Assembly (NCBI GenBank): GCA_947044405.1
Contig: CAMRHE010000021.1
Coordinates: 10,648,501-10,712,500 of the forward strand
Source: Leptodactylus fallax
Lineage: Eukaryota; Chordata; Amphibia; Anura; Leptodactylidae
Length of the DNA: 64,000 bases
Direction: 5' to 3'
Every line of letters starts with the position of its first letter. The stretch's first letter is position 1. Positions 22,036 to 34,929 of this stretch are shown here, one piece after another. Position numbers and translations under genes: made by a program. The notes below the pieces were generated by a model. The model did no database searches. It was not told the DNA's origin and saw nothing but the letters and a program-made list of their open reading frames with translations.

Positions 22036-22330
22036 GACCTTTCAGCACCTCCATTATGTCCAGCACTTTTCATCATTTAATAGGCACTGTTCCACCGATT
22101 CCAGCACAGCTGTTAGTTTTGGTGCCTATTATGATATTAAATTTCTGTAATGTCAGTTGGCTGGTGTCAAGCAAGAGCATTCAAGGAGTGTGATTCTGAG
22201 CTCTGACACTGTCTACGTCTGATTAGAGCTCTGAGTCATACTCCCTTGCCTACTTCTGCCTGACACTACACCCAATTGACAGTAAATAACCTAAGTAACA
22301 TATCAGACACCAAAACTAACAGGACAAGTT
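22036..22330. mobile_element. MITE-like repeat with an aaaggggacctttca end
   Basis: The left end aaaggggacctttcagcacc resembles terminal motifs of the aaagggg type seen at 36450 and 43711. An inner hairpin lies near 22183-22247 (gagtgtgattctgagctctg against cagagctcta-like arm). The right end is unclear. Confidence 0.5.
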
Positions 22331-22589
22331 TATAAGGTGGGAGCTAGAGAGAAAAAATTAACTGTGCCTGAATCAGAGTGGTACCTATTACCAGATGTTA
22401 AGAACTGGAGTTGGTGGAGGTAATGACAATTTTAAGGAAAATTCCAGAGGAAACCTTTCTTACTGCTGATTTTCATGCAGTGTCTTGTAGGTCTATCAAT
22501 AATGAAATATCAGAGAGAATGTGCATGGTACTTCGCATAATACCAATACAAGAATGCACTGGGAGACACCCACAAATTTTTTTAGCCCT

Positions 22590-23260
22590 GTTGTAAGGGA
22601 ATTGCTAGTTGTGCAATTCCTTAGTGCTGCTGCTGGAACAATGGAAGAAGGGAAAGATGGAGACAGTGAGCCCTAAACTCGACCCAGCCCCTGTCCCTAC
22701 CTAATTGCCACAACTGTCCTAATGACAGGAGCAACTGGGCAGCGATCCCTTCTCTGAATAAGTGACAACACAAAACGCAAACAAGACAAACAACACGGAA
22801 GAGGAGTCAGCAAGCCAAGGGTTAAAGCCAGAGATACAAAGCAGTACCAAATTGAAATCCAAAAGAGTAGTCACAAGAAAAGCCAAAAGTCAGAAGTAGT
22901 AAGTACAATACAATCAGCAAGAAGAAAGCCTAGCGAGGACAAAGTCACAATAGCCAGTAACTACGTGTGAACAGATGACCTGTTTATAGGAAGTCCAGAG
23001 TCCCTAGATTTGATTGGTAGATAGGCTGTCAATCACATAGGCAAGGCTAAGATTAACTATTTGAGGAGCGGAGGAAAACAAGGAGCAGGAGATGGGTGTG
23101 GTAGAAAATCATCTACAGAGAAGAGGTAATAGAGCAGTGTTCAGAGAGAGCAACAAGAAACCTAAGCAAGAAATCAAACTGAACACGCCTCATGCACCGC
23201 AGCGTGTGAGCGGAGGGTGGCACATAGACAAAAACAGGCAGAGAAGTTACACCCGTATGT
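22590..23260. repeat. Repeat family F, copy 2
   Basis: Shares caaacaagacaaacaacacg, caagccaagggttaaagcc and agtagtcacaagaaaagcca with the copies at 17118 and 25845, and ends near gagaagttacaccc. No open frame of note. Confidence 0.65.
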
Positions 23261-23507
23261 TCAGCTGTGGTCACTTATTATGCATGTCCTATGTGACACC
23301 CTGGCAAGGCATCATAAGATAATACAAATATAATACCTCTGGCTGGCTATTTCCACATTCAGGGGTTATTCATTAATTAAGAAGTGGCATGAGCAAAATT
23401 AAAGATATTCTATAATGTGGGTTGAGGTTGTGGTGATGGGAATTAGATTTTATGCCTCTTAATATATATTTAATTAACAATAGAACCGTATTTTGGGGAG
23501 AAACCTT

Positions 23508-23582
23508 AATGGACTATATCACTCCCCAAAGAGTTTGCAATTAAATGTATGTAGGCTGTACAGCAAATCTGACAAGTATTGT
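23508..23582 (+). repeat. 75-bp direct duplication, copy 2
   Basis: Partner of 21198-21272, same orientation, 2.3 kb away, three mismatches. Confidence 0.85.
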
Positions 23583-23786
23583 TACAAGTCTATTTCTATT
23601 TCAATTGTAACTCTATGCACATTGGGGTTCTCATCCTCCAAATGAGATGAAAAGAAGTGGAAATAATGGATTCACAGACTATTATTTATTATGCACAGGT
23701 CAGTTATTTTATAGTTTTTGAGGAGGAAGACACAGTCAAGTATAATACTATTTTATTATACACATAGTGACTTTTTTCTATACATA

Positions 23787-25425
23787 CAGTCATATGAAAA
23801 AGTTTGGGCACCCCTATTAATCTTAATCATTTTAGTTCTAAATATTTGAGTATTTGCAACAGCCATTTCAATTTGATATATCTAATAACTGATGGACACA
23901 GTAATATTTCAGGATTGAAATGAGGTTTATTGTACTAACAGAAAATGTGCAATATGCATTAAACCAAAATTTGACCAATGCAAAAATTTGGGTACCCTTA
24001 TCATTTTATTGATTTGAATACTCCTAACTACTTTTACTGACTTACTGAAGCACAAAATTGGTTTTGTAACCTCACTGAGCTTTGAACTTCATAGCCAGGT
24101 GTATCCAATCATGAGAAAAGGTATTTAAGGTGGCCAATTGCAAGTTGTTCTCCTATTTGAATCTCCTCTGAAGAGTGGCATCATGGGCTCCTCAAAACAA
24201 CTCTCAAATGATCTGAAAACAAAGATTGTTCAACATAGTTGTTCAGGGGAAGGATACAAAAAGTTGTCTCAGAGATTTAACCTGTCAGTTTCCTCTGTGA
24301 GGAACATAGTAAGGAAATGGAAGACCACAGGGACAGTTCTTGTTAAGCCCAGAAGTGGCAGGCCAAGAAAAATATCAGAAAGGCAGAGAAGAAGAATGGT
24401 GAGAACAGTCAAGGACAACCACAGACCACCTCCAAAGAGCTGCAGCATCATCTTGCTGCAGATGGTGTCACTGTGCATCGGTCAACAATACAGCACACTT
24501 TGCACAAGGAGAAGCTGTATGGGAGAGTGATGCGAAAGAAGCCGTTTCTGAAAGCACGCCACAAACAGAGTCGCCTGAGGTATGCAAAAGCACATTTGGA
24601 CAAGCCAGCTCATTTTGGAAGACGTTCCTGTGGACTGATGAAACAAAGATTGAGTTGTTTGGTCATACAAAAGGCGTTATGCATGGCATCAAAAAACACA
24701 GCATTCCAAGAAAAACACTTGCTACCCACTGTAAAATTTGGTGGAGGTTCCATCATGATTTGGGGCTGTGTGGCCAATGTCGGCACCGGGAATCTTGTTA
24801 AAGTTGAGGGTCGCATGGATTCAACTCAGTATCAGCAGATTCTTGAGAATAATGTACAAGAATCAGTGACGAATTTGAAGTTACGCCGGGGATGGATATT
24901 TCAGCAAGACAATGATCCAAAACACAGCTCCAAATCTACTCAGGCATTCATGCAGAGGAACAATTACAATGTTCTGGAATGGCCATCCCAGTCCCCAGAC
25001 CTGAATATCATTGAACATCTGTGGGATAATTTGAAGCGGGCTGTCCAGCTCGGCGACCATCAAACTTAACTGAACTGGAATTGTTTTGTAAAGAGGAATG
25101 GTCAAAAATACCTTCATCCAGGATCCAGGAACTGATTAAAAGCTACAGGAAGCGACAGAGGCTGTTATTTTTGCAAAGGAGGATCTACTAAATATTAATG
25201 TCCTTTTCTGTTGAGGTGCCCATACTTTTGCACCGGTCAAATTTTGGTTTAATGCATATTGCACATTTTCTGTTAGTACAATAAACCTCATTTCAATCCT
25301 GAAATATTACTGTGTCCATCAGTTATTAGATATATCAAATTGAAATGGCTGTTGCAAACACCCAAATATTTAGAACTAAAAATGATTAAGATTAATAGGG
25401 GTGCCCAAACTTTTTCATATGACTG
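23787..25425 (+). mobile_element. Tc1/mariner element, family 3, complete ends
   Basis: Starts cagtcatatgaaaaagttt and ends actttttcatatgactg, with TA on both flanks (23785-23786, 25426-25427). The terminal inverted repeats are long, about 200 bp (for example caataaacctcatttcaatc at the right mirrors the left). Length is 1639 bp. The ends look mobilisable; the transposase is broken. Confidence 0.95.
24183..25198 (+). pseudogene. Tc1-like transposase pseudogene (family 3)
   Basis: Starts MGSSKQLSNDLKTKIVQHS with a helix-turn-helix, then KPRSGRPRKISERQ (GRPR motif). Frameshifts occur near 24425, near 24620 and again around 24690, so the first catalytic block (DETKIEL) is in a different frame from its neighbours. 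FQQDNDPKH (near 24900) and SPDLNIIEH (near 24997) keep the DD34E spacing. A further shift after 25050 garbles the C-terminus. Not functional. Confidence 0.9.
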
Positions 25426-25844
25426 TATATTCATAATCCCTTGGGATGGAATACTACTTTGTGTAGTTTGGAACATGTAGAAAGCATATTTCATCCATCT
25501 TACACTGACTGTGAAAGATAATAGAAGACTTATATTTCACCGACATCTGTCGACTTTCTATGATCTGAAGAACAAAATATTAGCTCTTTGAGAGCAAATA
25601 TGGCTGACAGTACGTATCTTCTTCTTATATCAGAAATTTATAACTGGAAAAGTCCGGAGCACAAACTGCTGTGAGTGTACAAGAGAAGAACAATACTATT
25701 AACAAGCAATGTAAGAAGTAGATGACCATCGCAAATATAATGATTGCTCTCCACTTGTTAGATTTTACAGATTTCTTCTAATGGCTGCTTTTATTATTAA
25801 TGTCTAGACATACATTATTTTTATTTGCAAAGTCCCTGTTACGT
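25426..25844. other. Unassigned DNA
   Basis: AT-rich; nothing recognised. Confidence 0.5.
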
Positions 25845-26500
25845 CTGTTAGGTTTACAGCTGCTGCAAGAATCCGAGAAGAAAAAAGGAAGACAAGGACA
25901 GTGAGCCCTAATAGTAGACCTACCCAGATGTCTCTACCTACTTACCTCAGCTACCCTAAGTGGTAAAAGACAACTAGGCAACGGTCCCTTCCTATGACAC
26001 AAGTGAAAACACAAACGCAGACAAGACAAACAAACAAGGACGGGCAGGAAATAAGCCAAGGGTCAGAACCAGTCGGGCAGCAAAGAACAAAATAAGAACT
26101 AGAAGAATAGACAGGTCTTCAGAAAGCAGAGGTCAGTAAAAACAAGATCAGAAATACAGGAGAAAACGCTAGCATGCTCAAGAGAGACTAATAGCAAGCC
26201 CTCAGGTGTGGTTTAGAAAACTATTTATTGGCTGTCAGGAATCTTCCCCAGGCTTGATTGGACTGAACCCTGATCTTCCATCAATCACAGAAGGAACCAG
26301 AGAAGTGAGAGTGGAAAGGAAGGATATCAATCACATAAGCAAAACTGAGGTTAACGATTTGAGGAGCAGAGATGAGGGGATAGATCTGTGTTCAGTACAA
26401 CAAGAAACCTAAGAGCTTAAAATCATAGCCGGACACACCTCCTGCACTGTACCATACGGCCAGAAAACAGCGAAGAAGTCTGAACCGATGTGGGTGTTAC
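25845..26500. repeat. Repeat family F, copy 3
   Basis: Starts near ctgttacgtctgttaggttt and ends near gatgtgggtgttacag. The ends are weakly inverted (ctgttac / gttacag), which hints at a DNA transposon. Contains gcagacaagacaaacaaaca and aagccaagggtcagaacc, shared with the other copies. Confidence 0.65.
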
Positions 26501-26788
26501 AGTCCCTTTGCAGAGGTACATAGAATCCATTGCATGGAATTTGAGGCACTCTGTGTGCCACCTTATGGTGAAATGCCTTATTCTCCACTAGAAGCAATTT
26601 TTGTAGAGCAGAATTTGTTCAAAATCTGAAAAGTGCTAATGATATGCCACAATTTTTTTTTTCTTACAGATTTTTTTACTATGCCCACACATTTTTAGGC
26701 AAAAACATTCAAATCACTTAACAAAGTATAGAAATTGGGTTCAAAAGGTGCACTAAAGAAAATAATTTTGATGGATGTACTCCATATA

Positions 26789-28312
26789 CAGTGGAGAAAA
26801 AAAGTATTTAGTCAGCCAACAATTGTGCAAGTTTTCCCACTTAAAAATATGAGAGAGGCCTGTAATTGACATCATAGGTAGACCTCAACTATGAGAGACA
26901 AAATGAGAAAACAAATCACATTGTCTGATTTTTTAAGACTTTATTTGCAAATTATGGTGGAAAATAAGTATTTGGTCAATAACAAAAGTTCATCTCAATA
27001 CTTTGTTATATATCCTTTGTTGGCAATGACAGAGGTCAAACGTTTTCTGTAAGTCTTCACAAGGTTGGCACACACTGTTGCTGATATGTTGGCCCATTCC
27101 TCCATGCAGATCTCCACGAGAGCAGTGATGTTTTGGGGCTGTCGCTGGGCAACACGGACTTTCAACTCCCTCCAAAGGTTTTCTATGGGGTTGAGATCTG
27201 GAGACTGGCTAGGCCACTCCAGGACCTTCAAATGCTTCTTACAAAGCCACTCCTTTGTTGCCCTGGTGGTGTGCTTGGGATCATTGTCATGCTGAAAGAC
27301 CCAGCCATGTTTCATCTTCAATGCCCTTGCTGATGGAAGGAGGTTTGCACTCAAAATTTCACGATACATGACCCCATTCATTCTTTCATGTACACGGATC
27401 AGTCGTCCTGGTCCCTTTGCAGAGAAACAGCCCCAAAGCATGATGTTGCCACCCCCATGATTCACAGTAGATATGGAGTTCTTTGGACAGTTTTACTTTG
27501 GTTTCATCTGGCATTCTCCCAATACTCTTCTGGAACATCCAAATTCTCTCTAGCAAACTTCAGCCGGGCCCGGATATGTACTTGCTTAAGCAGGGGGACA
27601 CGTCTGGCACTGCAGGATCTGAGTCCCTGGTGGTGTAGTGTGTTACTGACGGTAGCCTTTGTTACGTTAGTCCCAGCTTTCTGCAGGTCATTCACTAGGT
27701 CCCCCCGTGTGGTTCTGGGATTTTTGCTCACCGTTCTTGTGATGATTTTGACCCCACAGGTTGAGATGTTGCCTGATCAAGGGAGATTATAAGTGGTCTT
27801 GTATGTCTTCCATTTTCTAATTATTGCTCCCACAGTTGATTTCTTCACACCAAGCTGCTTGCCTATTGCAGATTCAGTCTTCCCAGCCTGGTGCAGGTCT
27901 ACAGTTTTCTTTCTGGTGTCCTTCCACAGCTCTTTGGTCTTCACCATAGTGGAGTTTGGAGTGTGACTGTTTGAGGTTGTGGACAGGTGTCTTTTATACT
28001 GATAACAATTTCAAACAGATGCTATTACTACAGGTAATGAGTGGAGGACAGAGGAGCCTCTTAAAGAAGATGTTACAGGTCTGTGAGAGCCAGAAATCTT
28101 GCTTGTTTGTAGGTGACCAAATACTTATTTTCCACCATAATTTGCAAATAAATTCTTAAAAAATCAGACAATGTGATTTTCTAGATTTGTTTTCTCATTT
28201 TGTCTCTCGTAGTTGAGGTCTACTTATGATGTCAATTATAGGCCTCTCTCATCTTTTTAAGTGGGAGAACTTGCACAATTGGTGGCTGACTAAATACTTT
28301 TTTACCCCACTC
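26789..28312 (-). mobile_element. Tc1/mariner element, family 4 copy 1
   Basis: Left end cagtggagaaaaaaagtat and right end aaatacttttttaccccactc, flanked by TA (26787-26788, 28313-28314). Terminal inverted repeats of about 200 bp include gcaaattatggtggaaaata. The same family occurs in opposite orientation at 41893-43536. Confidence 0.95.
26995..27947 (-). pseudogene. Tc1-like transposase pseudogene (family 4, copy 1)
   Basis: Read leftwards from 27947 ([20 protein letters not shown]). A stop lies near 27772 (NLP then stop), then VSKNPRTTRGDLVNDL resumes in frame. Around 27470-27510 an internal deletion removes about 15 residues after DETKV and shifts the frame. The C-terminal part is open to 26995 with FQHDNDPKH and [11 protein letters not shown], spacing 34. 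Broken by at least one stop and one deletion. Confidence 0.9.
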
Positions 28313-28314
28313 TA

Positions 28315-30375
28315 TACCTGTATACAACATATACATTTCATTGTAACCATTTTAATCTTTGTTGGTATCATTGCACAGATATTTCATCACAAAGTCTTAA
28401 TTGTTATTTCTGTTAAATATACTTTAGTGCTACATGGACTTATTTGGTCTCTTAATATATCAGAACCTAGAACTTGGTACTCTGCTGACCAGTCTGTCTC
28501 AGAATCTATATAACAAAATAATAAAAAACTAATTTCTCAAGCTGTCAGAAAGCTGCAGTCATATAAGAAAATTATTTTAAAAATAGTTCAGTACAATCAG
28601 AATTATTTTTACATTTATTTCATAATTATGAAAATACTTAAACATAGAATTGAAAAGATAAAGCTCTAGTGCTATATTCAAGAATTCTATAAGACAATAT
28701 GCAATATTGGTTACTTAAAATATAAGGTAGCAAAAAATCCAAGATTATGATCAAAAGAGATACGTTCTTTTCTTCTAGATTGTATCTGAAATGTTATTTA
28801 AAATGTTATTAAACTCTTGTGGTAACAAAGGACAGAGTGATTGGTATAAGACAACTAGTGTTAGAAAGAGTCTAAAAGATAGTAATCAAAGAATATACTG
28901 ATACAGCCGGGTTCATTGTGATTTCTACTTGCAGAGGATGTGATAAGAATTCCATCTCAATGTGAAGAAAAATATCATTAGACAAGACCATTAATCCTTT
29001 TATGAAAATCAACAGTCAATGTGTCAGTCTTACATGCAAATAAGGTATTTTACAGTAAATGTGTCTGCCTATCTATCTATCTAGCTATCTATTTTTTCTA
29101 AAGAAGTACTTTAGCAATGCAGTTGTCCTTAGAGCTTTGCAGAATATTTTACATCAAAACCCTTATTAGATTTAAACACAAATCCATTAATTTCTGGACT
29201 GCTTTTCTTTTTACTTTCAATCTTGTTAACTCATTCTAGGGAACGATCCCTAAAGGATGATCTCCATTTGTTTTTCATAGAAGCCTAATTAATGTGACCA
29301 TCCGAGACCAGGACAATCATGACTTGAGTACTGACAGGCCACTTCTTCTCAGGTCAGGGGCTATTTGACAATGTGTGGATTGGTCTTTCAGTTCTTCCTT
29401 TATTTAACTCTTTTCTTTCTATTTCATGTGTATATCCACACATTCGTTATTATTTTGCCTGTGGACTCCTTGCCTTTTTACTGTATATAGATCCTTTTGA
29501 CTATGGTAAAAATTCAACCAGAAAGTGATGTTCTCATTAATGCCAAAAGTACTCAGAGCTAGACTCCTTTTTCAGGTGAGTTTCACATGCCCATAACATG
29601 GCTGCATTATAGGGACTGTATTGCCACAACACTAGAACCTCTTGCAGCTTTAAAGAGCTTAACTTTAATCACAATGTGTGGCTCAGTGGCCTTCCAAGGT
29701 TCATATTATTAGCCAATAAAACAGACACTAAAATTTGCCTCTCTTATGGTTGTGTGAAACTGTAATAATATCAATGTCCTTGCCATTGTCTTACTTAATC
29801 TGCCTTTTATAAAAGCCTTCCATTTCCATGCAAGTGGGTATATTAAAATGAAGTTACATGTTTCAACTCATACAAGGTGTTTGTTTTTTAAAAATATATT
29901 GCTGCACATTAAAGTGATTAATCTGTCCATCACATGCAGTACAACACAGGTATACCCTTTCAGAATCCACACAGGGTAGACCACAAACTGCTTGATATCT
30001 GTAATTCAGATAGATTTGTAGACAATGTGTACTGACGTACTAGTTCTGTGCATATGGTCATGCACAGTATATTTTCATCAATGTTTATTAATTACTTTCA
30101 TGGAAAATGTAAAAAACACATGCCATTTGCAAAATGTATGTCAAAGGATTTCACAATATTAAATTGTGCTTACATTATGCCAGACATAAAAGTGCACAGA
30201 TTACACACTAATCATCCATCTTTTCAGAGGAGAAGCCATGAAGAAGAGAAAAATCATGGGTGCAGAGACACATTAAGTTATTTTTGAGCAATAAAATGGG
30301 GGCGTCTGTATGTTAACACAAGGTACATATGGTCCCAAGTAAAATTAAGAGATTTCTATTTGTAGGAAAGTCACT
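28315..30375. other. AT-rich, repeat-poor DNA
   Basis: No gene or transposon recognised in 2 kb. A short (CTAT)n lies near 29070-29091. The stretch at about 29780-30330 has octamer-like atttgcaaaat (about 30126) and few repeat signatures; it may be a conserved non-coding element, which is a guess. Confidence 0.45.
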
Positions 30376-30605
30376 TTAGGCTAAGGCCCCATGTAGCGGG
30401 CTGCAGCAAAAAACCTTTGCTGGAAAAAATGCGGCAGAAACACATCGTGTTTTTTCCCACAGCACTTTTCAAGGAAAGTCTGCAGAGTTTTCCATTATAC
30501 CTATAGGGAAACTGTCAGCATTTCCATAGGTATGATTGACATGCTGTGAATTCCAAAACCGCAATGGTTTTGGAAATCACAGCATGTCCACAGCGCATAT
30601 TTTTA
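30376..30605. repeat. MITE, family B copy 2, truncated
   Basis: Starts ttaggctaaggccccatgta and runs through cagcatttccatagg and aaatcacagcatgtcc. It resembles the copies at 15874 and 49568 but lacks the right end. Confidence 0.65.
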
Positions 30606-31520
30606 TGCAATTGATGGAGTACATTACTTAAATAATAAATAATTGTACTGCTAAAAAATACACTATGTTCTAAACTTAACCTATACATCTTTAAATCATT
30701 GGCTTACTCTATTCAATTTCAGAAATATTATTTATAACCCATGCAGCATGTGCCAGTAACAGTATGTCAACAGATTACTGTATTATTAGATGAGCATCTG
30801 TCACAGTTTTTTTTATTGTAATCATTTTTATATTACAAGTGTTCTCATGAGAGATTTCAATTAAATGAAATCTATTACATTTTAGTGCTTTTTTAACCTA
30901 TTTAATTTAGAAGTGTGTTAGTTTAAGGGGTTCTCCTGTGTTTGAGTGAGTTTTAAGGTTGGAGCTTCATTTAGACACCAATGTCATTTACAGTTTTTCA
31001 GTTGTATTTAACATATTCAACATTTCACCTTTTGTTCAACATTTTTGTATTAGAAAGAAATAGAAAAATGCATGAATTAGCTTGCTCTTCATGGGAATGG
31101 AGGGTTTCAGTGAGTGTTTAGATATCCTTAGATGTCTTTAAAAACAAAAACATGGCTTTATTACAATATTAGGAAATGCAAAACACTGATCTTTAACTAT
31201 GTGGAGGGTCTTAAATAATGAAAATTCATAGAGAGAGAATATCTTTCAAATACTAAGCATTTGAGTCACAATGAATTTTACAAATGTGCGCATTTATTAA
31301 TAGGTAATTAAAATCCTTACACAAAAATATTAGAAAACTGCATTCACTGCTCATGGAAAATGTACACCCCCAAGTGTATGCCAAAATGCATAACCATCCC
31401 TGTCCAGCCAGTTAATAGATGTCCCATTCATAAATCGCAAATAATGAATATTAGTAAAATACTAGTAATATTAATGGGCTTTAAATGAGCCAATAAAAGG
31501 GGGTGGTATGACAGTTGTTT
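30606..31520. other. AT-rich unassigned DNA
   Basis: No feature recognised. Confidence 0.5.
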
Positions 31521-31521
31521 T

Positions 31522-31842
31522 TAGGCCCCTTGCATAATACCATGTGCGGACTTCCGGTCATGATTGAATAGCACGACAGATGCACGGGCGGCATAAGGAA
31601 GTCATCCGTGTGCCACCCGTGCACCAGCCTTGCTTCCATAGCCCCATTCCTTTAATGAACAGGGGCTGCAGAAGCACAGTTGCAAAACCAAACAGGAATA
31701 GGACCTGTCCTGAGTTTTGCAGCCTGAACCATAATACATGGTCGTGTGCGTGGGCCGGCAGAAATTAATGGGTCAACGTGCCATCCGGGAAAAACCCAGA
31801 TAGCACACTAAACTAGCACACATTCGTGTGCAAGGGGCCTTA
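31522..31842. mobile_element. MITE with taggccccttgca termini
   Basis: Left end taggccccttgcataa, right end gtgtgcaaggggcctta, inverted. The interior is GC-richer than its surroundings and non-coding. I could not define a target duplication. Confidence 0.7.
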
Positions 31843-33259
31843 GACCACAGTTCTGCAAATAGAAGGTTCTCATATGTGAGAAATCTTCATGAGTATGAAT
31901 TGGTAAACCTCAGTGTTTTATGCAGCTTTTTTGTGGATTTTTTTTATGTGAATCATTTTTGAAACACTTGCCAAAAAGAAGCTAAACATACAAAAAAAAA
32001 ATCAAAACTTCCCAGAAAATCTTTGCATTGCGATGTTTAAAGGATAACTAGCAAGTGCCATACCTGTCCACTGTTAATTATCCTTCTTTGTAGCACATTC
32101 ATTATAGACAAGGACAGACTGTGTTATAAATTACAGTGGATTTAGGCAGATTTTATGACAGAATTTTTTTACCTGCATCAGCAGAGATGATATTTACCTT
32201 GTCACCAAGAAAAGTTTATGACTATGTCAAAGTTAATCTACAAAAATACATAAATGTCTCATAGAAGGGCAAACAAGACATCATTAAAATGACTGGATTA
32301 GTATAATAAATGATGTGCTTTTGTCAGATGAAATAGAAAACTAATGCTTGTTGTAAGTATAAATGAATATTTGTCATGAAATTATAAAACCTTGGAGAAA
32401 CATGGATAAATTTAATGCATGACAATCACAATTTATAATTACTAAGTTGTCTTGATAACACAGACAAATTAAGTTAAATATGAAACCAGGACAATTTGGC
32501 AGGCTTCAATGGTCATACTAAAATACAATTCATTTTCAATGACTTATCTTATCTTAAAAGTTCATTTTTAAAGAGGTAAATGTTCTAATTAAACTTTACA
32601 TTGACCTTGACACACTATGCTAAAAAGACATACAACCTTTATTCTGTCATAACATAACTCAATTATTAGGTAAAATATTATTGTATATTCTGGCCGCTAA
32701 AACACGTGAAAATAACTGCACTACTAAGACCCTCTCCCTAAGCCATAAATTAAGGGAAAATGACATGTATTTAATTTTCAATGTATTAATTAGATTTAGG
32801 TATATAAAAGATAAATAAAGTGCTTGGTCTTTTTTGAATGTTGAAATTATATATTGTTCATTTATAAAACCTTATTGGAGATCCACACTTTTTCTGTACT
32901 TTTGTACAGACTATGCTGTAGAAGAGAGCATAGATTATTACAGCATCCAAACTAACAATTCATCCAGAGAAAACAGGGCATTTCAGCTTACTGTGACTAC
33001 TGTAATAGTCAGTGTGAAAAACAGTATATTCCAAGATTATTTTTATTTGGCTAGTCATATAAAAACAAAAAGAAAAAATGGAAATATTAAGTATAAAACT
33101 GATTTATATAATATGTAATTTCTGGTGATACATTTTACTTAAGCTTATGAATTAGGCCAGCACTCCACTCCGATGTGCGTTTTTCCACAAGGCAAAAGCT
33201 TATAAGCTTATAAATTACTCAAAACATTTTGGGAAATAATTTTATCTTTTCTACTGTAT
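31843..33259. other. AT-rich, repeat-poor DNA
   Basis: No gene recognised. The stretch at 32380-32620 has many homeodomain-like taat/atta words and no repeat signature. A short MITE-like end (taggccagcactccactcc) sits near 33154. Confidence 0.45.
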
Positions 33260-33445
33260 TGTGTTAGCCACACAAAATATGATTTTAAAAACGTTCAGTT
33301 CACAAAAGACAAATGTATTGTTGGAATGATACATTTATTGGCTAACCAGAAAAAAAAATGAATTTGCAGGATTTCAGGGCACAGAGGTCCTTTTAATCTG
33401 AAAATTTGCACATAAGGTGATACATCACCAAGGCGATAAAATAGA
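33260..33445. repeat. Possible old interspersed repeat fragment
   Basis: The phrase gatacatttattggctaacc followed by gatttcagggcacagaggtc resembles the 3' part of a retroposed repeat family I associate with fish and amphibians. Low certainty. Confidence 0.3.
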
Positions 33446-33559
33446 TGTTTTTGTTACGATGGAAAAACAATTGAGGTGTGTCAGTTTAGCTGCTGTTGAT
33501 TTATGGTTACCGTGCCAAACTGTGAAACTTTTGCAGTTTTCAGGGCTCTCCTATTCTGA

Positions 33560-34075
33560 TCCAATTAGCAGTTAAGGAGGAATGTTTAAATCCTGTTCCT
33601 GCTCATCCAGGTGCCAGCTATTTGGTTGTACTTTAGTGAGACTTCCATACCCTGATCATTTGTACTGGACTGCTGTATTATTGACCTTTGGCTTATTAAT
33701 GGAAATCTACTTGTCATCTGATTTTGGCTCTGATGTTACCTCTCAGACTGACTTGGGACTGAGACATGCTTATTCTTCTGGTTCATCCCCCTGGATTTGA
33801 TTTTCCATATGAGTTTATCATGGGTTCTGGTTAGACTTCAGTTTGTGGAGCATTTTCTTTTCTTATATCAGTTTCTGTGGTGATAACTTGGGCCCAAAAT
33901 TCAGCACAAATCCATCTGGCTTTGCAGCTGGTTCTGGTGGAGATGGTTTGGTGTCTAGGATCTATCTATCAGCACTGTGTGAGATTTAAACAGATAGTTC
34001 TACTGCTCTCTGTTGCCAGCCAGTTCCTGGAATTTCTGTTATTTGCTCCAGAGAATCTATCATAATAGTGTGAAG
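33560..34075. repeat. Repeat F-related copy, opposite orientation
   Basis: catgggttctggttagac, then tctgtggtgataacttgg and atccatctggctttgc, matches the reverse complement of 56195-56350. Coding-looking frames here have no motif. Confidence 0.6.
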
Positions 34076-34929
34076 TTGAGAAATCTGGAGTCCAACTGAC
34101 CCCTTGTTGCCATCCACACTCATAGGGAATTGCTATTCAAAACTCTATTCACAATGACAGAGATTATTTAGCATGTTTAATGCACTTCAAGTGACTAGAA
34201 GTAATGCCCCATTTTTTCAACACAAAAGAGTTGCTTGCATCAGGAAAAGTGTAGGGGGCTTTATACATTTGACATTAGTGTTAAATGACAATTATTTTCA
34301 ATACAAATTATTGGCATAATTGTATTGATATGTCTTTTCAACATCTGCTCATCTGCATAAATAGGAAGCTTCATTGTCATGGAAAGACGAAAGAGTTACA
34401 CATTTACTAAAACAACATGGAATTAGCATGGCACAAAAGCTGAATTGTCCCATCTAGCTGAACAGCTGAGAACATGCTGCATACTGGTATAGCATTTTAA
34501 CATTCTGTTGTTTACTTTAATGTACCGTATTATATCACATTTTAGTAAGACCTTTTTTTGTAGAACACACACATGTTCATGTCATCTCGCTCAGCATGGT
34601 TTGTGTGTTTTAATTAAGATATTGATCAACAGCAATATAATTTTACTGGTTGTAGAATCTGACATAAAAGCAATAATTAATTCCGTTGCAGAAATTATTG
34701 GCCTATTCAATATGTATGCTAGTTATGAGATTGTTTAGTTATTTTCATCTTAAAATGTGTCTACAACATTAGCTGTATTAGTTTTACAGTTTTTTTTATG
34801 AGGAGTCTTGTTCAATGACAACATTAATGTTCCCTAATTTTAAAAAAATCTAATATTTCTACGTCTACTAAATATTTCTACTTTCCATCTGTCTTATCTG
34901 GATCTACAAAATATTCAGCAGATTCATAG
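34076..34929. other. Unassigned AT-rich DNA
   Basis: Nothing recognised. Confidence 0.5.

Noticed and set aside
33582..34065. Open frames that look protein-like (72 and 62 codons)
   Set aside because: The sequence is a copy of a non-coding repeat also present at 56190-56409 in inverted orientation.
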